DNA of 57,063 bases from Planktomarina sp. (lineage in GTDB: Bacteria > Pseudomonadota > Alphaproteobacteria > Rhodobacterales > Rhodobacteraceae): NCBI GenBank assembly GCA_020629235.1, contig JAHDDS010000008.1, positions 1-57,063 on the forward strand. The letters are read 5' to 3'. Numbering within the stretch: the stretch's first letter is position 1; the number at the start of each line of letters is the position of its first letter. Of the stretch, positions 35,659 to 45,464 are shown in pieces. Position numbers and translations under genes: made by a program. The notes under the pieces were generated by a model that saw nothing but the letters and a program-made list of their open reading frames with translations, made no database searches and was not told where the DNA came from.

Positions 35659-36258
35659 TCATCGCGAGGTGGTGCCCTGCCACAGGGCGATGGCCACCGC
35701 CAACAGCATGGCCGCTGCCATGGCAAAGTTGATCATCCGCTGGTGGTTCGGGGCCAGGTCCAGCCGTTTCAACACCACGCCGACCCCGATCCAAGACACG
35801 TGAAGGGGCCACCAGATCACGTTCAATATGGCAAATTTCGTGATTGTTTCGACCCAGTATTGCCCAGGCAGAAAGGTGAACCCGCTGATCATCGCTGTGC
35901 ACACCGCATAGGCCTTGGGGTTGATGGGCTGCAGCCAGAACCCTTGGGCAAACCCAGGGGACGATGACGCGCCAACAAAGCCCAGGTTTGACCCTGCGAA
36001 GGCGATTTTCGCCGCGATGTACATCAAGAACCCGAACGACGCTGCGATCAGGATTGGCCGGGCCCAGGGCAGGGCGAACACCAAAGCATCGACCCCGGCT
36101 GCCACCGCGAAGAACACAAGCAACTGCCCAATGCACAGGCCCCATGCGAACCGCAGCGCAGGCCCCCAGCCATACGCCGCCCCGATGCCCGCGCAGGACA
36201 GCACGCCCGGGCCTGGGCTTCCGATCATGAACACAACGGCGATGGCGAAGGCCAGCAT
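35659..36258 (-). CDS. LysE family transporter
   Basis: A 199-aa membrane protein of the LysE/RhtB group. It begins MLAFAIAVVFMIGSPGPGVLSCAGIGAAYGWGP with the S-P-G-P motif, and has FGFLMYIAAKIAF and the FWLQPINPKAYAVCTAMISGF segment (N-P-K). Six helices are visible. It is unlike the first LysE-type gene at 29.6 kb and so is a separate subfamily. Substrate unknown. It lies 12 bases downstream of the SDR gene. Confidence 0.8.
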   Translation of the reverse strand: MLAFAIAVVFMIGSPGPGVLSCAGIGAAYGWGPALRFAWGLCIGQLLVFFAVAAGVDALVFALPWARPILIAASFGFLMYIAAKIAFAGSNLGFVGASSSPGFAQGFWLQPINPKAYAVCTAMISGFTFLPGQYWVETITKFAILNVIWWPLHVSWIGVGVVLKRLDLAPNHQRMINFAMAAAMLLAVAIALWQGTTSR

Positions 36259-36270
36259 GGGCGCTTGGGC

Positions 36271-37263
36271 TTATCGCGCCACAAAAGCGGCAGAGGCGCG
36301 GATCGAGTCTTCAGCTGGGATAAATTCCATCTCGAACAATGCTTTGGTTTCGAAATTGTCGATTTCGATCTTGCGGTCCAATTGCGGCAAGATGGATTTG
36401 ATGGCCGGATCGAAGTAGGACATCACCTTCATCAAAAAGCGCGGCGCTTTGCGGGTTTTGATGCCGCGATCAGGGTGGGCGTCGGCCATGACCTTGGCCA
36501 CGTCCGGCATCATCATAAAGCTGTCGGCACACACCACGCGCTTGCCGATGGTTTCCGGTCGGTCCAGCGCTTCGATGTGCAGTTTGGACACATCGGCCAC
36601 ATCGCACACAGGAAAGCCCAGGTTCGGTTGCATGGGGTCTTTGGCCGCCAGGATGCGTTCGATGATGCCCAACGATGTGCCATAGTGGGCGTCACGTGGG
36701 GTGCCCCACACCACGCCGGGGTGGATTGTGGTCAATTCGATTTCAGGGTGCTGGCGGGTGAATTCCCACGCGGCTTTTTCCGCCAGGGTCTTCGATTTAT
36801 AGTACGGCGTGGCCCCCGGGTCGTTCACGTCGGTCCAGTCCTTTGGGCCGTATCGGTGCCCGTTGGGGCGGTCCACCTGCATGATGGTGACCATGGATGC
36901 GGTCAGCACCACGCGGTTCACCCCGGCCTTGTGGGCGGCCCGCAGCGCGCGCAGGGTGCCTTCCACGGCGGGGGTGATGATTTCGTTTTCATTTTCCGGG
37001 GCCACCAAGGGGAAGGGGCTGGCGGTGTGCATCAAGATGTCCACCTTGCCCAAGGCTTCTTGCCAGCCATCGTCAAAGGACAAATCCAAAGTCACAAAGG
37101 ACAGGTTTTCCAAAGGGGCCCCGTCCAGGGCAGCGCGGACTTCTTCCGCCTTTTTCTTGCTGCGCACAGACCCCAAAACTTTGTAGCCTTTGGTCAACAA
37201 ATCGAATGCGATTTGCTTGGCAATGAAACCTGAAATTCCAGTCAGCAATACTGTCTTGGTCAT
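36271..37263 (-). CDS. Extended SDR (dihydroflavonol reductase-like)
   Basis: A 330-aa NAD(P)-dependent reductase of the extended short-chain dehydrogenase class. The cofactor motif is TGISGFIAKQIAFDLL (GxxGxxA instead of GxxGxxG). A basic residue follows beta-2 (VRSKKKAEE, suggesting NADPH). HTASPFPL, VVLTASMVTIM and the catalytic YYKSKTLAEK are present. IHPGVVWGTPRDAHYG resembles dihydroflavonol-4-reductase/cinnamoyl-CoA reductase-like proteins. Substrate unknown. I chose ATG 37263 with AAGG 8 bases upstream; the longer frame upstream is not family-like. Confidence 0.82.
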   Translation of the reverse strand: MTKTVLLTGISGFIAKQIAFDLLTKGYKVLGSVRSKKKAEEVRAALDGAPLENLSFVTLDLSFDDGWQEALGKVDILMHTASPFPLVAPENENEIITPAVEGTLRALRAAHKAGVNRVVLTASMVTIMQVDRPNGHRYGPKDWTDVNDPGATPYYKSKTLAEKAAWEFTRQHPEIELTTIHPGVVWGTPRDAHYGTSLGIIERILAAKDPMQPNLGFPVCDVADVSKLHIEALDRPETIGKRVVCADSFMMMPDVAKVMADAHPDRGIKTRKAPRFLMKVMSYFDPAIKSILPQLDRKIEIDNFETKALFEMEFIPAEDSIRASAAFVAR

Positions 37264-37404
37264 GGCGCACCTTTTGCAAGGACATGGCTTGAACACGTCA
37301 GGCGGCCACAAAGGCCACAGCTTCAAGCAGGGGTCAAGCGAAATGAGACGGCAGCCCCCGTCGCCGAAGACTGCCCCAAATCACACAGCGAAATGGCCCA
37401 AGCG

Positions 37405-39093
37405 TCAGCCCAACAGGCGGCGTGCGATCACCTGGGCTTGGATTTCGCCAGCCCCTTCGAAGATGTTCAAAATGCGGGCGTCGCACAGGATGCGGCTGAT
37501 TTTGTATTCCAAGGCAAAGCCGTTGCCGCCGTGGATTTGCAGGCTGTTGTCTGCAGCGGCCCAGGCCACACGCGCGCCCAGCAACTTCGCCATGCCCGCT
37601 TCGATGTCGCAGCGGCGGCCATTGTCTTTTTCAAACGCGCTGAAATATGTCAGCTGACGCGCCACCATGATTTCCACCGCCATCATGGCCAGTTTGTTGG
37701 CCACGCGGGGGAAGTTAATCAGCGCCTTGCCGAATTGCTTGCGGTCATTGGCGTACTTCATGCCTTCGTCCAGCGCCGATTGCGCCACACCCACGGCGCG
37801 GGCGGCGGTTTGGATGCGGGCGGATTCGAAGGTTTCCATCAACTGCTTGAAGCCCTTGCCCTGTTCCTGACCCAACAGGTTTTCGCCCTTCACTTTGAAG
37901 TCGTCAAAGTTGACGGTGTATTCCTTCATACCGCGGTATCCCAGCACCTCGATCTCGCCGCCGGAAATGCCAGGGTCCTGCCAAGGCTGTTCGTCGGTGC
38001 CGGGCGTCTTTTCCGCCAAGAACATCGACAGGCCCTTGTAATCGGTGGTGTCGGGGATGGTGCGGGCCAGAACGGTCATCACATGGGTGCGGGCTGCGTG
38101 GGTGATCCAGGTTTTGTTGCCGTTGATCACCCAATCGCCGTTGTCGTCTTGCACGGCCTTGGTGCGCAACGCCCCCAGGTCGGACCCTGTGTTGGGTTCG
38201 GTGAACACAGCCGTGGGCAGGATTTCCCCAGACGCCAGCCCAGGCAGCCACTTTTGTTTTTGGTCGTCGGTGCCGCCTGCGATGATCAGTTCTGCCGCGA
38301 TTTCGGACCGGGTGCCAAGCGACCCCACGCCGATGTAGCCCCGCGACAGTTCTTCGGACACCACACACATGGACGCTTTGGACAGGCCAAAGCCGCCGAA
38401 TTCTTCTGGGATCGTCAGACCGAACACGCCCATTTCGGCCAGTTCGTCGATCACCTCCATCGGGATCAATTCATCCTTCAGGTGCCATTCGTGGGCGACG
38501 GGTTCCACCTTTTCCACCGAATAGCGGCGGAATTGTTCGCGGATCATGTCCAGTTCTTCGTCCAAGCCGCATTTGCCAACCGTGGTTTCAGCCGCTTGTT
38601 CTTGCATCAGGTCCACCAGACGCACACGGGCGGCCTGGGTGTTGGCCTGTTGGGTCAGGGTCATAACCGCGTCGGTCATCATGACGCCCATGTCGTCTTG
38701 CGACAGGCCCATATCTTGCAGGCGCAGCACTTCGCCCTGGTTCATGGGGATGCCGCCGTACATCTGCCACAGATATTCGCCGAACGCGATTTGGTGGATC
38801 AGCTGTTCAGCTTCCCCAAACTGGCCCAATCCGTCCAGCTTTTCGGCCCACACCTGCATCTGGCGCAGCGCTTCGACGTATGTGGCCAGCCAGGCAAATC
38901 CGTGGGCTGCGGTCTGATTTTCTTCCACCAAAGCGTTGGAAATGCGGCCATCTGCGGTCAGCAGGTCCCGCAACTTGTCTTTGGCGATGGCGTAAACAGC
39001 TTCGGCGGCGGGCACAGCATCGGCCGTCAGCGCCAACAGATTTGGCAAAATCACCGTTTCATCCAAGTTCAGGTTTTGACCGTCATGCGCCAT
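37405..39093 (-). CDS. mcd: (2S)-methylsuccinyl-CoA dehydrogenase (acyl-CoA dehydrogenase family)
   Basis: FAD enzyme of 562 aa. Residues about 1-165 form an N-terminal helical extension not found in ordinary acyl-CoA dehydrogenases. The dehydrogenase core follows: LAEMGVFGLTIPEEFGGFGLSKASM, AVFTEPNTGSDLGALRTKAV, NGNKTWITHAART and a C-terminal LQIHGGNGFALEYKISRILCDARILNIFEGAGEIQ. The extension, total length and sequence style match Mcd of the ethylmalonyl-CoA pathway, which oxidises methylsuccinyl-CoA to mesaconyl-CoA and passes electrons to ETF. The other pathway genes are not in the window. A general long acyl-CoA dehydrogenase is the alternative. Confidence 0.78.
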   Translation of the reverse strand: MAHDGQNLNLDETVILPNLLALTADAVPAAEAVYAIAKDKLRDLLTADGRISNALVEENQTAAHGFAWLATYVEALRQMQVWAEKLDGLGQFGEAEQLIHQIAFGEYLWQMYGGIPMNQGEVLRLQDMGLSQDDMGVMMTDAVMTLTQQANTQAARVRLVDLMQEQAAETTVGKCGLDEELDMIREQFRRYSVEKVEPVAHEWHLKDELIPMEVIDELAEMGVFGLTIPEEFGGFGLSKASMCVVSEELSRGYIGVGSLGTRSEIAAELIIAGGTDDQKQKWLPGLASGEILPTAVFTEPNTGSDLGALRTKAVQDDNGDWVINGNKTWITHAARTHVMTVLARTIPDTTDYKGLSMFLAEKTPGTDEQPWQDPGISGGEIEVLGYRGMKEYTVNFDDFKVKGENLLGQEQGKGFKQLMETFESARIQTAARAVGVAQSALDEGMKYANDRKQFGKALINFPRVANKLAMMAVEIMVARQLTYFSAFEKDNGRRCDIEAGMAKLLGARVAWAAADNSLQIHGGNGFALEYKISRILCDARILNIFEGAGEIQAQVIARRLLG

Positions 39094-39136
39094 GATACGC
39101 CCCTTTTCCGAGTGTGACTCGTGCCATAGTCATTTT

Positions 39137-39169
39137 GCACCTGCAGCACAACTTTAATTCGCCAGGTGC
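39137..39169. repeat. Inverted repeat in the mcd upstream region
   Basis: GCACCTG (39137-39143) and CAGGTGC (39163-39169) are exact complements, 19 bases apart, in the 107-base gap upstream of mcd. A short GAGT-GTG-ACTC stem lies closer to the start. The centre-to-centre distance of 26 bases does not single out a known regulator. Candidate operator only. Confidence 0.35.
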
Positions 39170-39200
39170 ATCCAATTTGAACAATTATGTCGCAGCGGCC

Positions 39201-39740
39201 TTAAGACAACATCCCGCCGCCGCAGGAATTGGCAATGGCTGGCAGCATCTTGGCATCCACAACCGTGAATTCCGCGCGGTACAGGATTTGGCCGTCCCAT
39301 TCCGCCTGCAACACCCACGGGCCCACAGTCAGTTCCCGCGGGATATCGAAACTGTAGGCATTGATGCTGAGCGCATCCATCGTGGTGACATACACCTGTT
39401 GCGTCGTGCCTGTTTCCGGGAAGGCCGGGTGGGTCAGCCGCACAATGACATTTTCCAAAACTGCCCCGTCCACCGTTTGGGTCCGCACCCCAAAGGACAG
39501 GCCGATTTTGGCGGGCACCACCATCGTGTCCCATTCAAATTCCGGGGTGTATTCCAGCAGATCAATCTGCCCCACGTCGGTGCCCGGCGCCTCAGATGAT
39601 CCGACAGACCCGATATCGCAGTACACGCCAGCACTGGCGGTCAGCAATTCTTCGTCAAACGTCAGATCGGCCCAACCCAGGGACGGCGCGCTGCACAGCG
39701 CAAGAACAAGTAAAGATCGCATGGCCAAAACAAACGCCAT
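39201..39740 (-). CDS. DUF3859-like secreted protein
   Basis: A 179-aa exported protein with an N-terminal signal peptide (about residues 1-24, ending in LGWA). The mature part reads as a small beta-sandwich: VGVYCDI-like start (ASAGVYCDIG), FEWDTMVVPAKIGLSFGVR, VIVRLTHPAFPETG and GPWVLQAEWDGQILYRAEFTVV, in keeping with DUF3859. Function unknown. ATG 39740 has GGGGGTGG just upstream; ATG 39722 is an alternative giving a shorter signal peptide. It lies between mcd and pckA on the same strand. Confidence 0.7.
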   Translation of the reverse strand: MAFVLAMRSLLVLALCSAPSLGWADLTFDEELLTASAGVYCDIGSVGSSEAPGTDVGQIDLLEYTPEFEWDTMVVPAKIGLSFGVRTQTVDGAVLENVIVRLTHPAFPETGTTQQVYVTTMDALSINAYSFDIPRELTVGPWVLQAEWDGQILYRAEFTVVDAKMLPAIANSCGGGMLS

Positions 39741-39761
39741 CCACCCCCAAGGGTCAAGGGC

Positions 39762-41360
39762 TTACCCGATGGCGATGGCTTTCACGTCTTCGTCGATGTG
39801 GGGGACATATTGCGCGAAATTTTCGGCAAACATCGCCACCAGCTTTTCGGCCTGCGCGTCATAGGCCGCAGCATCGTCCCAGGTCCGCCGGGGTTCCAGC
39901 AGCAAGTCCGCGACGCCGGGCACGGATGTGGGCACGTCAAAGCCGAAATTCGGGTCTTTGCGGAAGGTGCCTTTGTTCAACGTGCCGTCCAAAGCCGCCG
40001 ACAGCAAAGCCCGCGTGGCGCGAATGGGCATCCGGCTGCCGGTGCCGTATGCGCCGCCCGTCCAGCCCGTGTTCACCAACCAACATGTGGCGCCGTGCTG
40101 CGCGATCTTTTCGCGCAACAGGTTGCCGTACACCTCTGGGCGTCGCGGCATAAACGGCGCGCCAAAGCAGGTGGAAAATGTGGGCTGCGGTTCGGTGACA
40201 CCGCGTTCTGTGCCCGCCACTTTGGCGGTGAAACCGGACAAGAAGTGGTACATCGCTTGGGCCGGGGTCAGCCGTGCGATGGGGGGCAGAACGCCGAACG
40301 CATCGCAAGTCAGCATGATGATATTCTTGGGATGCCCCCCAATGGCCGAGCTGGAGGCATTGGAGATGTATTCCAGCGGATAGGCACAGCGCATGTTGGC
40401 AGTCAGGCTGTCGTCTTCGAAATCCAATTCCTTGGTGTCAGGATCGTAAACCATGTTTTCGATGACCGTGCCGAACTTTTCCGTGGTGGCGAAAATTTCC
40501 GGCTCTGCCTCGGCACTTAGGTTGATGGTCTTGGCGTAACAGCCGCCTTCGAAATTGAACGTCCCGCGCTTGGACCAGCCGTGTTCATCATCCCCGATCA
40601 AAATGCGATCTGGGTCTGCGGACAAGGTGGTTTTTCCCGTGCCGGACAAGCCAAAAAACACCGCCGTGTCCACGGGGTTGCCAATGGCGTGGTTGGCGGA
40701 ACAGTGCATGGGCATAATGCCCTTGTCTGGCAGCAGATAGTTCAGCAACGTGAAGACCGACTTCTTGTTTTCGCCCGCGTATTCCGTGCCGCCGATCAAG
40801 ATCAGCTTGCGGTCAAAGTTCATGGCGATCACGGTTTCAGACCGGCAGTTGTGCTTTTTGGGGTCCGCCTGGAAACTGGGGCAGTTGATGACGGTCCAAT
40901 CCGGGGCGAAGTCATCCAATTCTTCGCGTTCCGGGCGGCGCAGCATGTGGCGAATGAACAAGGAATGCCAGGCCAATTCGGTGACCATGCGCACGTCCAA
41001 CCGTTGCGACGGGTCAGCCCCCCCAAACAAGTCTTGCACGAAATAATCGCGCCCTTTCATGTGGGCCAACATGTCGTCGTACAGCGCGTCGAACCCTTCG
41101 GGCGACATGGCCGCGTTGGCATCCCACCAAATCTTGTCTTCCACGCTGGGGGATTTGACGATGTGTTTGTCCTGCGGCGACCGGCCTGTAAATTTGCCGG
41201 TGGACACCAAAAATGCCCCGCCGCGGCCAAGTTCGCCTTCTTTGCGGGCCAAAGCGTGTTCGATGATCGCTGGTTCGATCAGGTTATAATAGACAGTGCC
41301 CAACCCCGTGATGCCTTGGTGGTCCAAAGTGTGGTTCGGGTTCACGCGGCCTGCGGACAT
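39762..41360 (-). CDS. pckA: Phosphoenolpyruvate carboxykinase (ATP)
   Basis: Converts oxaloacetate and ATP to PEP and CO2, the entry step of gluconeogenesis. It is 532 aa. It contains RSPQDKHIV, the kinase loop [16 protein letters not shown], the metal-binding [18 protein letters not shown] and the late [15 protein letters not shown] chose ATG 41360, where AGGAG stands about 8 bases upstream; ATG 41366 is only 2-3 bases from it. It is divergent from chvI, an arrangement conserved in alphaproteobacteria, where ChvG/ChvI influences central metabolism. Confidence 0.96.
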   Translation of the reverse strand: MSAGRVNPNHTLDHQGITGLGTVYYNLIEPAIIEHALARKEGELGRGGAFLVSTGKFTGRSPQDKHIVKSPSVEDKIWWDANAAMSPEGFDALYDDMLAHMKGRDYFVQDLFGGADPSQRLDVRMVTELAWHSLFIRHMLRRPEREELDDFAPDWTVINCPSFQADPKKHNCRSETVIAMNFDRKLILIGGTEYAGENKKSVFTLLNYLLPDKGIMPMHCSANHAIGNPVDTAVFFGLSGTGKTTLSADPDRILIGDDEHGWSKRGTFNFEGGCYAKTINLSAEAEPEIFATTEKFGTVIENMVYDPDTKELDFEDDSLTANMRCAYPLEYISNASSSAIGGHPKNIIMLTCDAFGVLPPIARLTPAQAMYHFLSGFTAKVAGTERGVTEPQPTFSTCFGAPFMPRRPEVYGNLLREKIAQHGATCWLVNTGWTGGAYGTGSRMPIRATRALLSAALDGTLNKGTFRKDPNFGFDVPTSVPGVADLLLEPRRTWDDAAAYDAQAEKLVAMFAENFAQYVPHIDEDVKAIAIG

Positions 41361-41462
41361 GCCCATCTCTCCTGATTGTATACACATTTATACGCGGGTG
41401 TGCCGCGCTGAAGTCTTTGCTTAACATGCTGAAAGTAAACAACAACCGGACGGGCGCGGTCG

Positions 41463-41491
41463 TTAGCGCAATCACCAAAGGTTTAGCGCAA
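41463..41491. repeat. Direct repeat TTAGCGCAA, 20-base period, upstream of chvI
   Basis: TTAGCGCAA occurs at 41463-41471 and again at 41483-41491; CACCAAAG and ACCAAAG follow the respective copies. The start-to-start distance of 20 bases is about two helical turns, so both would face the same side of DNA. This is the arrangement bound by OmpR-type response regulators. It lies in the 280-base divergent pckA-chvI region, which is otherwise AT-rich and without a credible gene. Confidence 0.5.
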
Positions 41492-41640
41492 CCAAAGCCA
41501 GCACTGGAAAAACTTGCCGAAAATAGTGGCAATTTTCACAACATAACGTCCCCGATTCGAAGATTAATGTTGCTTTGCAAGGGAAAAATTAACAAAGTGC
41601 TGAAAAAAAATAACAAAGAGCAGTTCTGAGAGGCAGGTCT

Positions 41641-42342
41641 ATGTCGAAAATTGCGTTGGTCGATGATGACCGCAATATCCTAACGTCTGTGGCAATGACG
41701 TTGGAAGCCGAAGGGTTTGAAGTCGAAACCTATAACGATGGTCAAGCCGCCATGGATGCCTTCCAAAAGGGGCTGCCAGATATGGGTGTGTTTGACATCA
41801 AGATGCCCCGCATGGATGGGATGGATTTGTTGCAGCGTGTGCGCCAGAAATCGTCCATGCCTGTGATTTTTCTGACGTCCAAAGACGATGAAATTGACGA
41901 AGTGTTGGGCCTGCGGATGGGGGCTGATGACTATGTCAAAAAGCCGTTTTCCCAACGGTTGTTGGTGGAACGCATCCGCGCATTGCTGCGCCGTCAAGAA
42001 GCCATTTCCGGCGACACAGTGGCAGAAACGGAAGACACCAAAGTTATGGTGCGCGGGGAATTGAAGATGGACCCGCTGCGCCACGCCGTCAGCTGGAAAG
42101 GCAATGACGTGTCGCTGACCGTGACAGAATTCCTGCTGTTGCAAGCCCTGGCCCAACGTCCGGGTTTTGTAAAAAGCCGGGATCAGTTGATGGACGTGGC
42201 CTATGACGATCAAGTTTATGTGGATGATCGCACCATCGACAGCCACATCAAACGTCTGCGCAAGAAAATGCGCAGCGCCGATGCTGAATTCAACGCGATC
42301 GAAACGTTGTACGGCATCGGATACCGATACAACGAAGACTGA
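41641..42342 (+). CDS. chvI: Response regulator ChvI
   Basis: OmpR/PhoB-type transcription regulator (233 aa) of the envelope/acid-sensing ChvG-ChvI pair. The receiver domain has the acidic pocket D8-D9 (ALVDDDRNI), phospho-acceptor D52 ([11 protein letters not shown]), switch Thr (IFLTSKDD) and KKPFSQ. The C-terminal winged helix has [38 protein letters not shown] and the [12 protein letters not shown] end. It is 3 bases upstream of chvG and divergent from pckA. Confidence 0.95.
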   Translation: MSKIALVDDDRNILTSVAMTLEAEGFEVETYNDGQAAMDAFQKGLPDMGVFDIKMPRMDGMDLLQRVRQKSSMPVIFLTSKDDEIDEVLGLRMGADDYVKKPFSQRLLVERIRALLRRQEAISGDTVAETEDTKVMVRGELKMDPLRHAVSWKGNDVSLTVTEFLLLQALAQRPGFVKSRDQLMDVAYDDQVYVDDRTIDSHIKRLRKKMRSADAEFNAIETLYGIGYRYNED

Positions 42343-42345
42343 TCC

Positions 42346-44097
42346 ATGACCGACACGTCTGAAATCGACGTGCGGGATTTAAACTCGGTGCGTGCTGCAA
42401 AGCGCGCAACCGAACGGGCTGACGTGGTTTTGGGCGATGATTTCATCGCCCCCGACAGCACTGTGGATCGTGAAATCCGCTTGGACCGGGAACGCCGCCG
42501 TCGCATAAATTTGCGCGGTTCCCCGCTGGCGCGCAAGATCGTCATGTTCAACCTGATCGGGCTGATGATCCTGGTGATCGGCATCTTGTACCTGAACCCC
42601 GCGCGCGACAGTTTGGCTTTTCAACGGGCGGAATCTTTGACGACCGAAGCCCAGCTTGCCGCGAATGTCGTGGCCCGCGCGCTGCCTGAAGAAAATGTGG
42701 GTGATCTGGCGGCAACCGACGCGGTTGATCTGGAAGATATTTTGGCGGGACTGGCCGTGCCCGACGGGACCGAAGCCCTGTTGTTCGACCAAGGCGGCAA
42801 CTTTTTGGCGGCGGTGAAGGCCGAAACGTCTGCCGATGCCCCCCCCATAGAAGGCTTGCTGCGCGATCAAAGCAAAACCGTCCTGACGGATGCTTTGACG
42901 GCCGTTTGGGACCGCGTGTCCGGTCTGATCAGCACACCCCCGCCGGACACCACCGAAAGCCACCCAGCAGAACGGGTGTTCCCGTTGGTGGAAAAATCCG
43001 TCGACGGCACCACCCAGGTGAAGCGCATTCGCGGCCAAAATGCCGACCGGGTGTTCGCTGCCGCCACGCCTGTGTTGGTGGATGGCGGATCAGTGGGTGT
43101 TTTGGCGTTGATCACCCCGGCGAATGAAAACGATATGCTGGTGCGTCAGGAACGTGAACAGGTGTTGCAGGTGTTTGTCATCGCGTTTTTGGTGTCCATC
43201 GGGCTGTCTTTGGTGCTGGCCAGCGCCATTGCGAACCCGATTTCTGACTTGGCAGCGGCTGCGGAAATGGGGCGCGCCAAGAACGCCCGCAAAAACAATT
43301 CTGGCCGCATCCGCATTCCCGATTTGACGGGCCGCCCGGATGAAATTGGCCGCCTGTCGGGCGCGCTGCGGGGCATGGTGGGGGCACTTTACGACCGGAT
43401 CGACAGCAACGAACAGTTTGCCGCCGACGTGGCCCATGAAATCAAGAACCCTTTGGCATCGCTTCGGTCGGCGACGGGCACATTGCGTTTGGCCAAAAAG
43501 GAAGAACAGCGCGACAAACTGTTGGACGTGATCGAACATGATGTGCGGCGCTTGGACCGATTGGTCAGCGACATTTCCAATGCATCGCGCTTGGATTCTG
43601 AACTGGTGAAAGAAGAAGAAGAAACTTTCAATCTGACCAAGATGGTGGGCAATCTGACGGAATATTTGGGCCAGCAGGCCCGCGAAAAGGGGATCGATTT
43701 TGTCGAAGACCTGCCGTCAGAACCAGTGATGCTGGACGGATTGGAAGGGCGCTTGGCGCAAGTCTTTGTGAACCTGATCACCAATGCGATTTCGTTTTGC
43801 GAAGACGGCGATGCCATCCGCGTTTGGTCGCGCACCCGGGGCGAACGGGTGCTGGTGGTGGTGGAAGATACGGGCCCCGGCATCCCCGACAATGCCCTGA
43901 CCAAAGTCTTCAAACGCTTCTATTCGGAACGGCCCGAAGGCCAGTTTGGCAACAATTCGGGACTTGGGTTGGCGATTTCCAAACAGATCGTGGAAGCCCA
44001 CGGCGGCGTCATTTGGGCCGAAAATATTCGTCCCCCCGGCGCAGGCCAAGACACCGCCCCTTTGGGTGCGCGGTTCGTCGTCGGCTTGCCGCTGTAA
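42346..44097 (+). CDS. chvG: Sensor histidine kinase ChvG
   Basis: Membrane kinase partner of ChvI (583 aa). It has a basic cytoplasmic lead, one helix at about 66-82 and a second at about 275-298, with a periplasmic sensor region of some 190 residues between. A HAMP-like linker follows, then the H-box with H364 (FAADVAHEIKNPLASLRSA), N-box (FVNLITNAISFCED), G1 (VVVEDTGPGIPDN) and G2 (NSGLGLAISKQIVEAHGG). The long periplasmic domain is typical of ChvG/ExoS. Confidence 0.95.
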   Translation: MTDTSEIDVRDLNSVRAAKRATERADVVLGDDFIAPDSTVDREIRLDRERRRRINLRGSPLARKIVMFNLIGLMILVIGILYLNPARDSLAFQRAESLTTEAQLAANVVARALPEENVGDLAATDAVDLEDILAGLAVPDGTEALLFDQGGNFLAAVKAETSADAPPIEGLLRDQSKTVLTDALTAVWDRVSGLISTPPPDTTESHPAERVFPLVEKSVDGTTQVKRIRGQNADRVFAAATPVLVDGGSVGVLALITPANENDMLVRQEREQVLQVFVIAFLVSIGLSLVLASAIANPISDLAAAAEMGRAKNARKNNSGRIRIPDLTGRPDEIGRLSGALRGMVGALYDRIDSNEQFAADVAHEIKNPLASLRSATGTLRLAKKEEQRDKLLDVIEHDVRRLDRLVSDISNASRLDSELVKEEEETFNLTKMVGNLTEYLGQQAREKGIDFVEDLPSEPVMLDGLEGRLAQVFVNLITNAISFCEDGDAIRVWSRTRGERVLVVVEDTGPGIPDNALTKVFKRFYSERPEGQFGNNSGLGLAISKQIVEAHGGVIWAENIRPPGAGQDTAPLGARFVVGLPL

Positions 44098-44106
44098 GCC
44101 CGGCGG

Positions 44107-44556
44107 GTGTCGATCTGGACAAACATGTGCACCGATCCGGGCCGGACCATTTTGCACGCCACAGCCGTTGAAATTGGTGCCAAGGGCGTTTTGATCTTGG
44201 GGCCTTCGGGCAGTGGGAAATCGAGTCTGGCTTTGACCTTGATGGCGTTTGGCGCGCGGCTGATTTGCGATGACCGTGTGGAATTGTGCCGCGAAGATGC
44301 CGCCCTGATGTTGCACGCCGTGGACAGCATCGCCGGCAAGGTAGAGGCGCGCGGCTTCGGTCTGCTGGCGGCTGATCACCAAGGGTCTGCGCCCTGCGCG
44401 TTGGTGGTGGATCTTAGCACCGCGCCAAAAACGCGGCTTCCCGAAACTGTGATGGCCCCTGTTTGCGGGGTTGAATTGCCCTATCTTGCTGCAAAGGACA
44501 CCATGAACGCCGCGGCGGTTGTGGTGCAGTTTTTGAAATCGGGATTGGTGACATAG
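44107..44556 (+). CDS. hprK: Short HPr kinase/phosphorylase HprK
   Basis: A 149-aa HprK containing only the C-terminal kinase domain. Walker [13 protein letters not shown] is at about 32-43 and the D-D-R acid pair follows ([11 protein letters not shown]). A partial capacity-loop region near the H-A-V-D-S-I-A-G-K stretch is seen. It should phosphorylate the serine of HPr. The N-terminal domain of Firmicute enzymes is absent, as is normal in alphaproteobacteria. It starts at GTG 44107 (ATG 44125 is possible) and its stop overlaps rapZ by one base. Confidence 0.9.
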   Translation: MSIWTNMCTDPGRTILHATAVEIGAKGVLILGPSGSGKSSLALTLMAFGARLICDDRVELCREDAALMLHAVDSIAGKVEARGFGLLAADHQGSAPCALVVDLSTAPKTRLPETVMAPVCGVELPYLAAKDTMNAAAVVVQFLKSGLVT

Positions 44557-45440
44557 TGGCAGGCAAGGATGGCAAACAAATCGTTCTGGTGACGGGGCCG
44601 TCCGGGGCCGGTCGCACCACGGCAATCCACGCTTTGGAAGACAGCGGGTTCGAAGTGATCGACAACTTGCCCTTGTCCCTGATCCCTGCAGTGATCGACG
44701 CGCCATCCGACGGGCGGCCGTTGGCGTTGGGCACCGACATCCGCAACCGTGATTTTTCCGTCGCCCAATTGATAGAGGTGATTGATCGTTTGACCGGCGA
44801 CCCGGCGGTTCATTCGCAGCTTTTGTATTTGGATTGCGCCGCCACGGACCTGGTGCGGCGGTTTTCAGAAACCCGGCGCAAACACCCCGTGCGCCCGGAC
44901 GAATCCCCGCTGAGCGGGATTGAACATGAACTGCAAATTTTGCAGCCCATAAAGGCCCGCGCCGACGTTTTGATCGACACCAGCAAGCTAAGTCCCCATG
45001 ACCTAAAATCGGAAGTGCGCCAATGGTTTGCCAAAGACACGGAAAAGCTGATGACCGTGTCCGTGCAGTCGTTTTCTTATAAGCGCGGCCTGCCGCGGTC
45101 TGTGGACATGATGTTCGATTGCCGATTCCTGCAAAACCCCCACTGGCAGCCAGATTTGCGACCATTGTTCGGGACCGACGCGCCGGTGCAGGACTTTGTG
45201 GCCAGTGATCCAAATTATGGCGCCTTTTTGGACCGGGTGTTTGACCTGGTCACGTTGGTTTTACCGCAACACATGGCGGAAGGGCGCAGCCATGTGTCGA
45301 TCGCGTTTGGGTGCACTGGCGGTCGCCATCGTTCTGTGGCATTAGCCGAAGCACTGTTTCAAAAGTTGTCATCTGTGGGAGATTGGCATCTTTCCGTCAG
45401 ACATCGCGAATTGGAACGAAGCGCGCCCACGGGACGCTGA
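44556..45440 (+). CDS. rapZ: RNase adapter/P-loop protein RapZ
   Basis: A 294-aa nucleotide-binding protein. Walker A is [26 protein letters not shown] and a Walker B-like LLYLDCAA lies near residue 87. The C-terminal domain has [25 protein letters not shown] and [18 protein letters not shown], the conserved metabolite-binding part. In E. coli RapZ steers RNase E to a small RNA and binds GlcN6P; in alphaproteobacteria its target is less clear. It starts at GTG 44556 (TAGTG overlap with hprK). Confidence 0.93.
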   Translation: MAGKDGKQIVLVTGPSGAGRTTAIHALEDSGFEVIDNLPLSLIPAVIDAPSDGRPLALGTDIRNRDFSVAQLIEVIDRLTGDPAVHSQLLYLDCAATDLVRRFSETRRKHPVRPDESPLSGIEHELQILQPIKARADVLIDTSKLSPHDLKSEVRQWFAKDTEKLMTVSVQSFSYKRGLPRSVDMMFDCRFLQNPHWQPDLRPLFGTDAPVQDFVASDPNYGAFLDRVFDLVTLVLPQHMAEGRSHVSIAFGCTGGRHRSVALAEALFQKLSSVGDWHLSVRHRELERSAPTGR

Positions 45441-45464
45441 CACCAAGCATAGGGGTACACAAAG

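Noticed and set aside
41417-41629. 70-residue plus-strand ORF in the pckA-chvI gap
   Set aside because: Low-complexity Lys/Asn-rich end from AT-rich promoter DNA, no ribosome site, and it covers the repeats and promoter of chvI.
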